Source: Prevotella sp. (lineage in GTDB: Bacteria; Bacteroidota; Bacteroidia; Bacteroidales; Bacteroidaceae). Taken from it: a stretch of 64,000 bases of DNA. The stretch is taken from the NCBI GenBank assembly GCA_016285075.1, contig JAEEQB010000012.1, positions 27,667 through 91,666 of the forward strand, given 5' to 3'. Shown here piece after piece: positions 8,411 through 19,299 of the stretch (position 1 is its first letter; every line of letters begins with the position of its first letter). The position numbers and the translations under genes are program-made. Under the pieces are notes generated by a model. That model was not told where the DNA came from and made no database searches. It saw only the letters and a program-made list of their open reading frames with translations.

Positions 8411-11218
8411 CTATTCCGATAACATCGTCACTTCAATGCAGCGCTTAGAAGCTAAGAGTTGTTTGGCCATACGCTGTATGTCCTCTGGTTTCATCTGTTC
8501 AACCATCTTGCAGTAGTCGCGATCGAAGTCGGTGTCATCATCCAGCTCATGCCAGATGATGTAACTCCAATAATCGTTGGTGATGGCAGCCTGTGCATAT
8601 TGTTTCACCAGATACTCCTTCACTTTTTGCATCGATGTTTCTGCAGGACCATTGTCGGCAATGTTTTTCAACTGCTGATAGACAATCGGATTCAGTTCTT
8701 TATATCTGTTAGGATCGACGTTATACGCAATTTTCATCGTTGCATTTGGCTGATTGTCCTTATCAAGCTCGAAGTCTACGCTGACGCCATAGGTTCCACC
8801 TTTTTCCTCACGGACAGAGTCGGTATAGGCAATTGAGAGACAACGCTTCAAGAAGTCCAGCTCCAGATCACTTTGCGGCGTAAAAGGCACATCAGCTGTC
8901 AAGAAAATGCTGACATTGGCCAATGGAGTTGCTTGCTGCTTGGTGAAACAAGTCTTCTTCTCACCACCCACAATCTGAGGAATACGACTGTAATCGGTTT
9001 GCTCGTGTTGATTAGTAGCAGGTAACGTGGCCAGATATCGGCACAACATTTGGCGAAGATCCTGTTCATCGTAGTTGCCGATGATCACCGTCTTGAAATT
9101 GGCAGCATCGCTGAAACGCTCTTTGTAGATTTGAAGTATGCGCTCGTAATTCACCTTGTCTAACGTAGCCTGCACGACGGGCTCCATACGAGGGTGATGA
9201 CCATAGAGTATAGCGCGGATGGAGTCATTGTAATCCACTTTTGGCGATGCATTACGGTTAGCCAGGAATGCGTGCTGGCGGTTCATGAGACTGGCAAAGG
9301 CTGCAGTATCCTTGCGGGGTTGAGTAAAGTAGAGGTATGCCAGTTGGAACATGGTCTGCATATCCTTAACCGATGAGCTGCCACTGATGCTCTGGCCTTT
9401 GCTGCCAACCGATGGACTGACGCGCACACTCTTACCTGTCAGCATCTTACGCAATGTAACGGCATCAAACTGTCCGACTCCACCTTCTGTAACGCCACTT
9501 GCTATCAGGGCAAAGTTAGGAATGTCCTCGTCGCCATAGAGTGAGGTTCCGCCATCAGCATACATACGCATTGATACGGCATCGGCCTCATAGTCAGTCT
9601 TCTTGGTGTAAACCTTCATACCATTGCTCAGCGTGAGCTCTGTAAAACCGTGTCGATAGGGTTTCTCGCTGACAATCGTGCCTGGCTGAGGAACAACAGA
9701 GATCAGTGACTCGGCCAGCTGTCCTTCCTGATAAGGTGCGTACTCCTGCTGCTGGGCAGCCAGTATGACCTGCTCTATCTGTTGTTCAGATGGTATCTCG
9801 AAGCCTTCCTTGTCAGGTGCATACATAATGACAACCTGGTTCTTGTTGGTGATGAGTTGCTTGACGGCTGCATTCACCTCAGCAAGTGTTACCTCTCGAT
9901 CGAGTTTCCGTGTAAACTCCAACTTGAACTCGACGCTCACCATTGGCTCACTTTCCAGGAAGTTGTCAACACATTCGTTGACATAGTGTGAATTGCGGTA
10001 GTCGTCCTTCATGTTGGCACGACGCTCTGCTGCATTCAGTTGCAAACGTTTGGCACGGTCGAGCTCTGATTGCGTAAACCCATGCTGACGTGCACGTTCA
10101 GCAACACCAACGGCACAGATAATACCTCCAAGGATATTGTCTTTCTTACAGCTGATGCTCAATGAGAATGCATCTTTGGTACGGCTGAGGAAGAACTGCG
10201 AAGCCCTACCCGTAGCACTCTGGAAGGGTGATACGGGCTGTTGGCGCAGTTCTACCAGCCGGTCGTTGAGCATCGTACCAATCAGCCGGTCTATATAGTC
10301 ATCGCGCAGGTACTTCTCGCTGTTTTTCTCATTGTCTGGTGTTGCCTCACGCTTCTGATAGATATGACAGAGGGCAATAGGTTGTTCCTTGTCCTTTTCT
10401 ATGTCGATGATCATCTTCTCGTTGTCGCCTACAGGATAATAGATGCGCTCAGCAGCATTCTTTGGCATAGGGATAGGGGAGAATATCTTCTTGATTTTCT
10501 TCTCAATCTTGTCTACGTCAATATCGCCCACCACTATGATGGCCTGCAGGTCAGGACGATACCATTTGTGATAATAGTCGCGCAGGTCCTGATAGGGGAA
10601 GTTGTCGACGATGTCCATCGAACCGATAGGCAGGCAGTCCTCATACTTTGTTCCCTGATACACCTTAGGCATGGCTTGTTCCTGTAGCCGCTGCACAGCC
10701 ATGCCGGCACGACGGGTGCGCCATTCTTCGTGGATGACGCCACGTTCCTTGTCAATCTCTGCGTCTTCCAGCAACAGATAGTGGCTCCAGTCGTGGAGCA
10801 CTAGCAGACATGAGTCAATGATGCCTTCGCGCTTTAACGGAGCAGAGCCGATGTGATATACCGTCTGGTCGATAGAGGTATAGGCATTCAGGTTGGCACC
10901 AAACTTCACACCGATTGTCTCGCACCATGGCACTATACCCAAACGCTTACCTTTGCCGGGAAAGTTCTTTGTGCCATTAAAGGCCATGTGTTCAAGGAAG
11001 TGAGCCAGTCCACGCTGACGTGGTTCCTCCAGGATACTTCCCACACGCTGTGCAATATAGAAGTCGGCCAGGCCTGCCTCTTTCGCATTATGGCGAATAT
11101 AGTAAGTCATGCCGTTTTTCAGTTTACCCTTGCGGATAGTGGGGTCTTGTGGCAATTGCTGAGCTGACAGGCCAAACGCTGTCAAGAAAAGTAAAAATGT
11201 TACAAATAGCTTTTTCAT
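8411..11218 (-). CDS. M16 family (pitrilysin-like) zinc peptidase, secreted
   Basis: Signal peptide MKKLFVTFLLFLTAFGLSAQ; HFLEHMAFNGT (HxxEH) motif; duplicated M16 architecture. Confidence 0.92.
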   Translation of the reverse strand: MKKLFVTFLLFLTAFGLSAQQLPQDPTIRKGKLKNGMTYYIRHNAKEAGLADFYIAQRVGSILEEPRQRGLAHFLEHMAFNGTKNFPGKGKRLGIVPWCETIGVKFGANLNAYTSIDQTVYHIGSAPLKREGIIDSCLLVLHDWSHYLLLEDAEIDKERGVIHEEWRTRRAGMAVQRLQEQAMPKVYQGTKYEDCLPIGSMDIVDNFPYQDLRDYYHKWYRPDLQAIIVVGDIDVDKIEKKIKKIFSPIPMPKNAAERIYYPVGDNEKMIIDIEKDKEQPIALCHIYQKREATPDNEKNSEKYLRDDYIDRLIGTMLNDRLVELRQQPVSPFQSATGRASQFFLSRTKDAFSLSISCKKDNILGGIICAVGVAERARQHGFTQSELDRAKRLQLNAAERRANMKDDYRNSHYVNECVDNFLESEPMVSVEFKLEFTRKLDREVTLAEVNAAVKQLITNKNQVVIMYAPDKEGFEIPSEQQIEQVILAAQQQEYAPYQEGQLAESLISVVPQPGTIVSEKPYRHGFTELTLSNGMKVYTKKTDYEADAVSMRMYADGGTSLYGDEDIPNFALIASGVTEGGVGQFDAVTLRKMLTGKSVRVSPSVGSKGQSISGSSSVKDMQTMFQLAYLYFTQPRKDTAAFASLMNRQHAFLANRNASPKVDYNDSIRAILYGHHPRMEPVVQATLDKVNYERILQIYKERFSDAANFKTVIIGNYDEQDLRQMLCRYLATLPATNQHEQTDYSRIPQIVGGEKKTCFTKQQATPLANVSIFLTADVPFTPQSDLELDFLKRCLSIAYTDSVREEKGGTYGVSVDFELDKDNQPNATMKIAYNVDPNRYKELNPIVYQQLKNIADNGPAETSMQKVKEYLVKQYAQAAITNDYWSYIIWHELDDDTDFDRDYCKMVEQMKPEDIQRMAKQLLASKRCIEVTMLSE

Positions 11219-11437
11219 CTTCTTAAAATTTGATTGAACTGACTGCAAAGTTATAAATAAAAGGAGTTATCACATATATCCCATTAAGTTTTTTTATATC
11301 AAATCATTAGAGTTAGGTATGGGTATGATCAGTTCTTCTTATTTAGATTACCTATAATTAAGTATTGCGTACGTAAGAGATTGTCATTACCTTTGCAGCC
11401 ACATTTCAGAACACTATTTTTTACTTGATCATTACAT

Positions 11438-14401
11438 ATGGTTATACGGCTCACATCACTGCTCTTTTCCCTGCTGTTTTCTATGACGATGACAGCACAG
11501 CTGACATTGAGCGGTAAGGTGTTGGACGATGCAGGTAACCCCATAAGCTATGCACATGTCGCCATTGTTGAAAACGGCTTGTGGAGTATGAGCAACGAGA
11601 AGGGCCTTTTTATGATAAAAGGTGTGGAGTCGGGAAGAATGACTCTTACCGTTCATTGCCTGGGATATCAGAAGCGCAGTTGGGTGATGACGTTCACCAA
11701 AAGCATCTCTAATCTGAAACTTGTCCTAAAAGAGGAAAACCTGGCCCTTGACGAGGTGATGGTTGTGGCCAAGCGCAAGGCAAACGAGAGCACGACGTCA
11801 TACTCTATTGACCATGTCACTCTGGAGAATCAGCAGATCATCAATGTCAGCGACATCAATGCTTTGCTGCCTGGCGGGAAGACCACTAACCCCACGCTGA
11901 TGAGTGACAACCGGCTGTCGTTGCGTAGCGGTTCGTCGGAAATGGGTAATGCCTCGTTCGGCACAGCCGTTGAAGTGGATGGCATCAGACTTGACAACAA
12001 TGCGACTGCCGGTGAGACGACAGGCCCCTCCACACGTACTGTCAGTACTGCCAATATTGAAAATGTCGAAGTCATCACAGGCATTCCCTCCGTGGAATAT
12101 GGCGATCTGTCGAATGGCGTTGTCAAAGTAAACACCCGCAAGGGTAAGTCGCCGTTTACTATTGACGGAAGGATGAACCAGCACACCAGACAGATAGCTG
12201 TCAGCAAGGGATTTGATTTGGGGCATAGCAAGGGCGTTCTCAACACATCGTTCGAGCATGCCCGTTCTTTCAGCGATGCGGCCTCCCCCTATACAGCCTA
12301 TCAGCGTAATATCCTGTCACTGAATTACATGAACACATTCTTCAAACAGTCCATGCCGTTGACCCTGAATATTGGAGTGACGGGAAACGTCGGTGGCTAC
12401 AATTCGAAGTCCGATCCCGACGAAGAACAGGATGACTACTCCAAAGCACGTGACAATGCCTTGCGTGCCAACCTGACACTCAACTGGCAGTTGGGACGCA
12501 AATGGATTACAAGTCTGCAACTGAAAGGGACATTGTCATATGCCGACCAGTTGTCAGAAACCTATAGTCACACGACCAGTGCATCCACCCAGCCCTATAT
12601 CCACGTGATGACAGAAGGCTACCATATAGCACAACAATTTGACGATCATCCTCAAGCAGACATCATATTAGGCCCTACAGGAGCATGGAACGAACAACAT
12701 TTCGGAAGCAAGAACTGGTATGTTCAGAGCTTTACGGACTCGAAGCCTTTCAACTGGTCGTTACAGATGAAAGGAGACTGGGTGCGGCGTTTCGGAAAGA
12801 TGCTCAACCGTCTCATGGCGGGCTGCGAGTACAAAGGCAATCGCAACTTGGGTAGGGGCAAATATTATGCAGACATGCGCTATGCCCCCACTTGGCGTGA
12901 ATACCGTTACGACGAACTGCCTGCGATGCACAATCTGGCACTCTATGCTGAGGAGAAAGTCAGCATACCCACTACACGGCATGCCACTTTTGAACTGACA
13001 GCAGGACTACGTGACGACATCACACTCATCAAAGGTTCTGATTATGGTACGGTAAGCAGCATCTCACCCCGTTTCAACAGCCGTTACATCTTTTGGAGAA
13101 ACCGCCAGAAATACTTGGTCAGAGACCTGACCATCCATGCCGGCTGGGGAAAGTCCGTGAAGTTGCCTTCTTTCCAGGTGTTATATCCATCCACACGTTA
13201 CTATGATGCGTTGGCATTCTCGTCTCCCAGCACGGCAGACAACACATCGTTCTATGCCTATTACACCCATCCTTCAAAACCGTTTTACAATGCAGGTCTC
13301 CAATGGCAGTACACCCATCAGACGGACATTGGCATAGAGATGGATATAAAAGGATCGCATGTGTCACTCACAGCCTACCATCATCGTACACACCATCCTT
13401 ATATGAGCAGTAGTATCTACACACCTTTTGCCTATAAATATACTCCACCGTCATCACTCAATGGCATGGCCATTGCTTCAGCCAACAGGCAATATGCCAT
13501 TGACAAGCAGACAGGCGTTGTCACCGTAAACGACGTAACAGGTTTACAGTCGCCCAAGACGCTGGACTACAACGAACGGCGCACCTTCCTCACCCATACT
13601 CTCTACGATAATGGAACGGCCGTAGACCGCTATGGAATGGAGTGGATTATAGACTTCAAGCAGATACGTGCCTTGCGTACGTCACTACGTTTAGACGGTA
13701 ACTATTATTATTATAAAGGTATTGAAGAGAAGCTGATGGCAGACATCCCTTATGGCAATCTCACCATGGCCGACGGACAGCCTTACCAGTTCGTAGGCTT
13801 CTATCGGGGTGGGGCATCGGCAGCCAACGGCTCGCTGAAACGTCATTTGAATCTTAACAGCACGCTGACCACCCACATTCCCAAGATCCGGCTGGTCGTG
13901 TCGCTTCGCCTTGAAACCACACTCTATCACTACAGTCGAAGTCTCTCAGAGTATAGCGATGGCATCCGTGCCATTGTCCTAGCAGACAAAGGTGATTACT
14001 TCGGCACACCATACGACGGTGGCAGCGAGAACCAGAACCTTGCTGTCTACCCGGATTATTATATCACCTGGAGCAACCCAGACGAGAAGATACCCTTCGC
14101 CCATCAGTTCCTTTGGGCCAAAGACAACGATGCTTCACTTTATAACGAACTGACGAAGATGGTGGTCAAGACGAACTATGCATACGTCATGAATCCCGAC
14201 AGGATCAGTGCTTACTATTCTGCAAATCTGAATGTGACCAAGGAAATCGGTGACCACATCACGATGTCGTTCTATGCCAACAATTTCTTTAACAACCTAC
14301 GCAAAGTCCACAGCAGTCAGACCGACCGCTACACATCACTCTTCGGCAGCGGATACATCCCCAGCTATTACTACGGTCTGGCCCTGAAACTGAAAATATG
14401 A
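11438..14401 (+). CDS. TonB-dependent receptor with N-terminal carboxypeptidase-regulatory-like domain
   Basis: Signal peptide, GKVLDDAGNPISYAHV, plug domain, long beta-barrel. Confidence 0.88.
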   Translation: MVIRLTSLLFSLLFSMTMTAQLTLSGKVLDDAGNPISYAHVAIVENGLWSMSNEKGLFMIKGVESGRMTLTVHCLGYQKRSWVMTFTKSISNLKLVLKEENLALDEVMVVAKRKANESTTSYSIDHVTLENQQIINVSDINALLPGGKTTNPTLMSDNRLSLRSGSSEMGNASFGTAVEVDGIRLDNNATAGETTGPSTRTVSTANIENVEVITGIPSVEYGDLSNGVVKVNTRKGKSPFTIDGRMNQHTRQIAVSKGFDLGHSKGVLNTSFEHARSFSDAASPYTAYQRNILSLNYMNTFFKQSMPLTLNIGVTGNVGGYNSKSDPDEEQDDYSKARDNALRANLTLNWQLGRKWITSLQLKGTLSYADQLSETYSHTTSASTQPYIHVMTEGYHIAQQFDDHPQADIILGPTGAWNEQHFGSKNWYVQSFTDSKPFNWSLQMKGDWVRRFGKMLNRLMAGCEYKGNRNLGRGKYYADMRYAPTWREYRYDELPAMHNLALYAEEKVSIPTTRHATFELTAGLRDDITLIKGSDYGTVSSISPRFNSRYIFWRNRQKYLVRDLTIHAGWGKSVKLPSFQVLYPSTRYYDALAFSSPSTADNTSFYAYYTHPSKPFYNAGLQWQYTHQTDIGIEMDIKGSHVSLTAYHHRTHHPYMSSSIYTPFAYKYTPPSSLNGMAIASANRQYAIDKQTGVVTVNDVTGLQSPKTLDYNERRTFLTHTLYDNGTAVDRYGMEWIIDFKQIRALRTSLRLDGNYYYYKGIEEKLMADIPYGNLTMADGQPYQFVGFYRGGASAANGSLKRHLNLNSTLTTHIPKIRLVVSLRLETTLYHYSRSLSEYSDGIRAIVLADKGDYFGTPYDGGSENQNLAVYPDYYITWSNPDEKIPFAHQFLWAKDNDASLYNELTKMVVKTNYAYVMNPDRISAYYSANLNVTKEIGDHITMSFYANNFFNNLRKVHSSQTDRYTSLFGSGYIPSYYYGLALKLKI

Positions 14402-14805
14402 CACAAAAGAACAGAAATATGAGAAGACTAATATTGATGGCCGTTCTTCTGCCGTTAATGACGACAGCCTGTAGCTATGACGAGAACATCAGCCTGTGCA
14501 CAGTCTGCGTTCGTCTGGTATATCCAGAAAACTCCACTGGCCCTTATGCAGGTGCCTGCGTGGAATTGAAAGATGCCTCAGCCTCAGTTTTTGAAGGTGA
14601 AACGAACGACTCCGGCATAGTTCTTTTCTCTGTCCCGGCAGGTCTTTACGAGGTCTCCAGCAGCAGCAGCTTCACCGACAAGTCGAGCGACACATGGTGG
14701 CAATATAATTACAATGGGGTACGTAGTCAGATTCTCATCTCGCATGAGTATTCAGAGGACATCGACCTTGAGCTGAAAATGTCGCGGAAGCGCATTGTGC
14801 ATTGA
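14398..14805 (+). CDS. Lipoprotein with Ig/CarboxypepD-reg-like fold, possibly the detached N-terminal domain of a DUF4876-type protein
   Basis: Lipobox LMTTACS; NDSGIVLFSVPAGLYEV; ATGA overlap with the TonB receptor. Confidence 0.6.
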   Translation: MTQKNRNMRRLILMAVLLPLMTTACSYDENISLCTVCVRLVYPENSTGPYAGACVELKDASASVFEGETNDSGIVLFSVPAGLYEVSSSSSFTDKSSDTWWQYNYNGVRSQILISHEYSEDIDLELKMSRKRIVH

Positions 14806-14847
14806 AACAATTACACTCTTTAAATCATAAAAACAAGTAATGAGCTT

Positions 14848-15345
14848 ATGAAAACAAAACAATTCATCACACGGATGGCACTGTCCTGCTTATTGATGTT
14901 GCCCTGTTCCATGCAGGCTGCAACAGTAGACGTGCAGTATCTGGTGCTGACGCAAACTGATGGCACAGTCCACAAGTTTGCACTCCATGAGGCCCCTGTT
15001 ATTACGTTCAGTGGCAGCAGCATGATTGTCACTTGCGGAGAGCAGGTCCTCCAAACCGACATGGCCGGTATTTCCAACAGCGGCTATGTAACAGAACAAG
15101 TGTCAACCGGCATTGACCGAACAGAGCTTTCCGAAAAACCTCGAAATCCGGTCTTCGCCTTTGGTCAGGCAAAGTTCGAGGGTATGGCTCCTGGCAGTCG
15201 TATCGCTGTCTATACCCTCGACGGCAAGATGGTAGCCTTTACCCATGCCGATGCCGAGGGAAAGGCCAACGTCAGTCTTACAGCACTTCAACGTGGTATC
15301 TATGTGCTACGTACACCCACCAGGAATTACAAAATCAGCAAGTAA
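14848..15345 (+). CDS. Secreted protein with C-terminal sorting-like (T9SS-type) tail
   Basis: Signal peptide; C-terminal GSRIAVYTLDGKMV...LQRGIYVLRTPTRNYKISK. Confidence 0.6.
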   Translation: MKTKQFITRMALSCLLMLPCSMQAATVDVQYLVLTQTDGTVHKFALHEAPVITFSGSSMIVTCGEQVLQTDMAGISNSGYVTEQVSTGIDRTELSEKPRNPVFAFGQAKFEGMAPGSRIAVYTLDGKMVAFTHADAEGKANVSLTALQRGIYVLRTPTRNYKISK

Positions 15346-15373
15346 AAACAGTAAAAAGAAAACAAGAACGAAT

Positions 15374-16501
15374 ATGAAAAAAGAAATACTTTCCCTGCTG
15401 GTCATGCTCTGTATGGCAACCAGCGTAAATGCACAGAGTTGGAAGATGGTCATCACCAAGGCCGACGGGTCGCAACAGGAGTTGTACACCGCAGACATCA
15501 AGGACATCAAGTATGTCCAGGAGGTGAAGGAAGACCAGAATGTTGACCAGGTGATCATCAAGGAGCTCTATAGCGGCGGATGTAAGAAAGAAGACGGTTC
15601 CAATTTCCAGTACGACAAGTGCGTCGTCCTGTATAACAACTGCCCTCAGAAAGCTGTCATCAACAACCTTTGTTTCGGTGCCTGCTCACCTGCTAACGCC
15701 CAGGCCAACAACAAGAACTATGGTGAGGACGGAAAGCTGACCTATGAGTCGGAAGGCTTCATACCCGTATGGAACGGCCTGTTCTATTTCCCTGGTGCAT
15801 TGGAGATTGAGCCCTATTCACAGGTAGTAGTCAATGTACATGGTGCCATAGACAACACACAGACCATTCCCAACTCTGTGAACTATGCCAACGCAGACTA
15901 CTATGCCATGTACGACCCGGAGAGCGGCTATAACCATACTGGCTATTATCCCACACCGTCCGAACTCATCCCCACGTCCCACTATCTGAAAGCCGTCCGT
16001 TATGGCTTGGGTACTGGCTGGTCGCTCAGCGTCTCTTCACCAGCTCTGATTGTTTTCCAGGTGAAGGACACTACACCGGCTGAATATGCCACCAACACCT
16101 CCAACCAGTGGTATGACGGTGGTGCCGTAGGTGAACAGGTATGGTGCTGCGTAAAGGTTCCCAACGAATGGATCCTCGATGGTATTGAGGTCTATGCTGC
16201 CGCTTTTCAAGATGGCTGCACCAAGCGTCTTACTGCAGATATCGACGCTGGCTATGTATGGCTCACCAACTACATGGGTCACTCGCTCTATCGTAATGTA
16301 GACAAGGAAGCTACCGAGTCTTTGGCAGAGAATGCCGGCAAACTGGTATACAATTATAGCTTAGGTGTTGACAACAGCACCGATCCCAGTGGTATTGATG
16401 CCGAGGCTAGCATGAAGAAAGGTGCCCATATCGTCTATCAGGACACCAACAACTCTACAGCCGACTTCCACGAACGCCAGAAATGCTCGCTGAAAGACTG
16501 A
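15374..16501 (+). CDS. DUF4876-like secreted protein
   Basis: Signal peptide MKKEILSLLVMLCMATSVNAQ; IIKELYSGGCKKEDGSNFQYDKCVVLYNNC and PSELIPTSHYLKAVRYG; start at 15374. Confidence 0.65.
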   Translation: MKKEILSLLVMLCMATSVNAQSWKMVITKADGSQQELYTADIKDIKYVQEVKEDQNVDQVIIKELYSGGCKKEDGSNFQYDKCVVLYNNCPQKAVINNLCFGACSPANAQANNKNYGEDGKLTYESEGFIPVWNGLFYFPGALEIEPYSQVVVNVHGAIDNTQTIPNSVNYANADYYAMYDPESGYNHTGYYPTPSELIPTSHYLKAVRYGLGTGWSLSVSSPALIVFQVKDTTPAEYATNTSNQWYDGGAVGEQVWCCVKVPNEWILDGIEVYAAAFQDGCTKRLTADIDAGYVWLTNYMGHSLYRNVDKEATESLAENAGKLVYNYSLGVDNSTDPSGIDAEASMKKGAHIVYQDTNNSTADFHERQKCSLKD

Positions 16502-18129
16502 CATATTCACTACTATTCCTGTGCGTGGCTTTCAACGGTCACGCACAGGATTCCCTGACCCTCAGCCGGAACGAGGAATCACCGTCCCTTCTGCTTCGTG
16601 ACTATCAGTTCGTGAAGCATGCTGATGCATGGCTCACCAGTCACAATGCAGCGGGACTGACCAGCTTCCGGTCGCAGAATATTGCTCTGGCAGAGCTGTC
16701 GGTCAACTATGCCACTGGCAGACTTGTTGACTTCGGCGGTGCTGACAAGGCATTGCAGGCCGACGTACATGTAGAATCCTTTTACCGCATCAATCCACGT
16801 ACCATCGTCTTTGGACAGGTAGGCTATACCAACCACACGGGTCGTCACATGACGGGATCAGCCTTCATGCCTTCTTCGACACGACACCTTCCTTTCGACA
16901 TCGTGGAAGACTCACTCACCAATGAAGGCACCAAACACCGTGACACCTACGAGTTATCGGGTGCCGTCGGCATAGACATGGGAAGGGGTGTCTCGCTTGG
17001 CATACGAATGGACTATACTGCTACCAATTACGCTAAATACAAAGACCTGCGCCACAAGAACAAACTCATGGACATGGTTCTTTCCGCAGGCATCCTGGTC
17101 GAACCAACCCAATGGCTGTCCATAGGTGCCGACTACCTTTACCATCGCAGGACGGAAAGCGTATCTTTCAGTCTCTACGGACGGGAGGATAAAGTGTACA
17201 AGTCGTTTATCAACTATGGTCCCTTCATTGGCAAAGTGGAACAGTTCGGCAACTATGGACTGACAGACAAGACAAGAGAAATGCCGCTGGCAGACGACTA
17301 CAACGGATTCGGTCTGCAGATGGCAGTCGACTTCCTGCCAGCACTCTCATTCTATCATCAGTTCACTTACATGCAACGTAAAGGCTATTACGGACGCAAG
17401 TCACCTTATACCATAACCTATACTAACCATCACTCCAAGGTCTATTCATGGAATGGAGAACTGATGCTCTCCACAAAAGCCGCACGTCACAGTCTGACTG
17501 CCTACGTCAGTATTGAGAACCTTGAGAACAATTTCCTGAGCTACCGTGAACTACGTGACCAGAACGATGTCTCCTATTATGAGTATTATGATCCTGTAAA
17601 GACTGGTAATCGGCTGTGGGTGAACAGCAGCCTGACTTACACCGGACATTACGGCATCCGACACGAACTACCCACATGGACGGTTACGGCATCGTTTTCC
17701 AATGACAGACGCAAGCAAACGGCCTATTTCTATCCCTTCTTCCGCCGGCAAGACCTGTCTGCCAGAAAGATCAATGGTAGCATCACGCGGAATATCGTCC
17801 TCCAGCAAGGAATATGGTCGGTGATGCTGAATGCCGGTTTCCAGAAAGGATCGGGCGAACCCTGTGAAGACGGTACCTTTGTTCAGCCAAGCAGTAAACA
17901 GACAGAACCGGCAACAATGGAGCCATTCTTCTGGCAGGACTACCATCTGCTGACTGCTCCTCAGTATCATCTTGGTCTTCAGTTGAAGTATTCCTTCCAC
18001 TTTCCTGGTACACAACTGCTAACCTATATTCGCGGAGACTTCCAGTATCGCAAGGCAAACAGTCTGCAGAATGAGTACTGCGGCAGGGATCGGGCTGTCT
18101 ACACCATGGCCTTGGGCAGCACATTCTGA
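16483..18129 (+). CDS. DUF6850-like outer-membrane beta-barrel protein
   Basis: Alternating beta-strand pattern, C-terminal aromatic (GSTF); overlaps the preceding gene. Confidence 0.6.
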   Translation: MLAERLTYSLLFLCVAFNGHAQDSLTLSRNEESPSLLLRDYQFVKHADAWLTSHNAAGLTSFRSQNIALAELSVNYATGRLVDFGGADKALQADVHVESFYRINPRTIVFGQVGYTNHTGRHMTGSAFMPSSTRHLPFDIVEDSLTNEGTKHRDTYELSGAVGIDMGRGVSLGIRMDYTATNYAKYKDLRHKNKLMDMVLSAGILVEPTQWLSIGADYLYHRRTESVSFSLYGREDKVYKSFINYGPFIGKVEQFGNYGLTDKTREMPLADDYNGFGLQMAVDFLPALSFYHQFTYMQRKGYYGRKSPYTITYTNHHSKVYSWNGELMLSTKAARHSLTAYVSIENLENNFLSYRELRDQNDVSYYEYYDPVKTGNRLWVNSSLTYTGHYGIRHELPTWTVTASFSNDRRKQTAYFYPFFRRQDLSARKINGSITRNIVLQQGIWSVMLNAGFQKGSGEPCEDGTFVQPSSKQTEPATMEPFFWQDYHLLTAPQYHLGLQLKYSFHFPGTQLLTYIRGDFQYRKANSLQNEYCGRDRAVYTMALGSTF

Positions 18130-18201
18130 CAGTTTTTTTGCTGAAAGTTTGGCAGTCTGAGGTTATTTGTGTAACTTTGCCACCCCAATAAGATTATTTG
18201 T

Positions 18202-19080
18202 ATGCAGTTAATTGATGGAAAAGCAACGGCAGCGGCTATCAAGGCCGAGATTGCCGAAGAAGTAAAGCAGATTGTGGCACAGGGTGGCAAGCAGCCTCAC
18301 CTGGCAGCTGTGTTAGTGGGTCACGACGGTGGTTCGGAGACTTATGTGAAGAACAAGGTGCTGGCCTGCGAGGCTTGCGGTTTCAAGAGCACGCTCATTC
18401 GCTATGAGGATGATGTGACAGAGGAAGAGCTGCTTGCCTGTGTGGACCAGTTGAATCGTGATGACGACGTGGACGGCTTCATTGTCCAGCTGCCTCTGCC
18501 GAAACATATCGATGAGCAGAAAATCATTGAGGCCATAGATTACCGGAAGGATGTGGACGGTTTCCATCCCATCAACGTAGGTCGCATGGCCATCGGTCTG
18601 CCCTGTTTCATCTCAGCCACGCCCCTCGGCATCCTGACCCTGCTGAAACGCTATCATATTGAGACCAGCGGTAAGAAGTGCGTCATCCTGGGACGTTCCA
18701 ATATTGTAGGCAAACCCATGGCGCAGCTCATGATGCAGAAACAATACGGCGACGCTACGGTGACTGTGTGCCACTCTCGTTCGAAGACCCTGAAGGAAGA
18801 GTGCCGCGAAGCCGACATCATCATTGCCGCCATCGGTCAGCCCGACTTCGTGACGGCCGACATGGTGAAGGAGGGGGCTGTCATTGTGGATGTGGGTACG
18901 ACCCGTGTGCCTGATGCCACCCGTAAGAGTGGCTTCCGTCTGAACGGTGATGTGAAGTTCGACGAGGTAGCCCCCAAGTGCAGTTTCATTACCCCGGTTC
19001 CTGGTGGGGTAGGGCCTATGACCATCTGCTCGCTGATGAAGAACACCCTCGCCGCAGGCAAGAAGGAATACTATAAGTAA
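18202..19080 (+). CDS. folD: Bifunctional methylenetetrahydrofolate dehydrogenase/cyclohydrolase
   Basis: [35 protein letters not shown]. Confidence 0.98.
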   Translation: MQLIDGKATAAAIKAEIAEEVKQIVAQGGKQPHLAAVLVGHDGGSETYVKNKVLACEACGFKSTLIRYEDDVTEEELLACVDQLNRDDDVDGFIVQLPLPKHIDEQKIIEAIDYRKDVDGFHPINVGRMAIGLPCFISATPLGILTLLKRYHIETSGKKCVILGRSNIVGKPMAQLMMQKQYGDATVTVCHSRSKTLKEECREADIIIAAIGQPDFVTADMVKEGAVIVDVGTTRVPDATRKSGFRLNGDVKFDEVAPKCSFITPVPGGVGPMTICSLMKNTLAAGKKEYYK

Positions 19081-19114
19081 TTGACAATTGATCATTGGCA
19101 ATTGACAATTAGCT

Positions 19115-19294
19115 ATGACTGCGGAAGAGTATTACCAGAAAGGCAACGAGGCTCGCAAGCAGGGCTTGTGGCACGAAGCCATCAACAACTATATACAAGC
19201 TATTGCGCTTGACCCTGACAGTCCTGCTGTCGAGGCCAAGCGCATGCTTGATGATATCATGTCCTTCTATTGTAAGGACATGTACAATCCCTGA
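19115..19294 (+). CDS. Small TPR-like protein, 59 aa
   Basis: MTAEEYYQKGNEARKQGLWHEAINNYIQAIALDPDSPAVEAKRMLDDIMSFYCKDMYNP; below the ORF-track cutoff. Confidence 0.65.
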   Translation: MTAEEYYQKGNEARKQGLWHEAINNYIQAIALDPDSPAVEAKRMLDDIMSFYCKDMYNP

Positions 19295-19299
19295 TTCAT

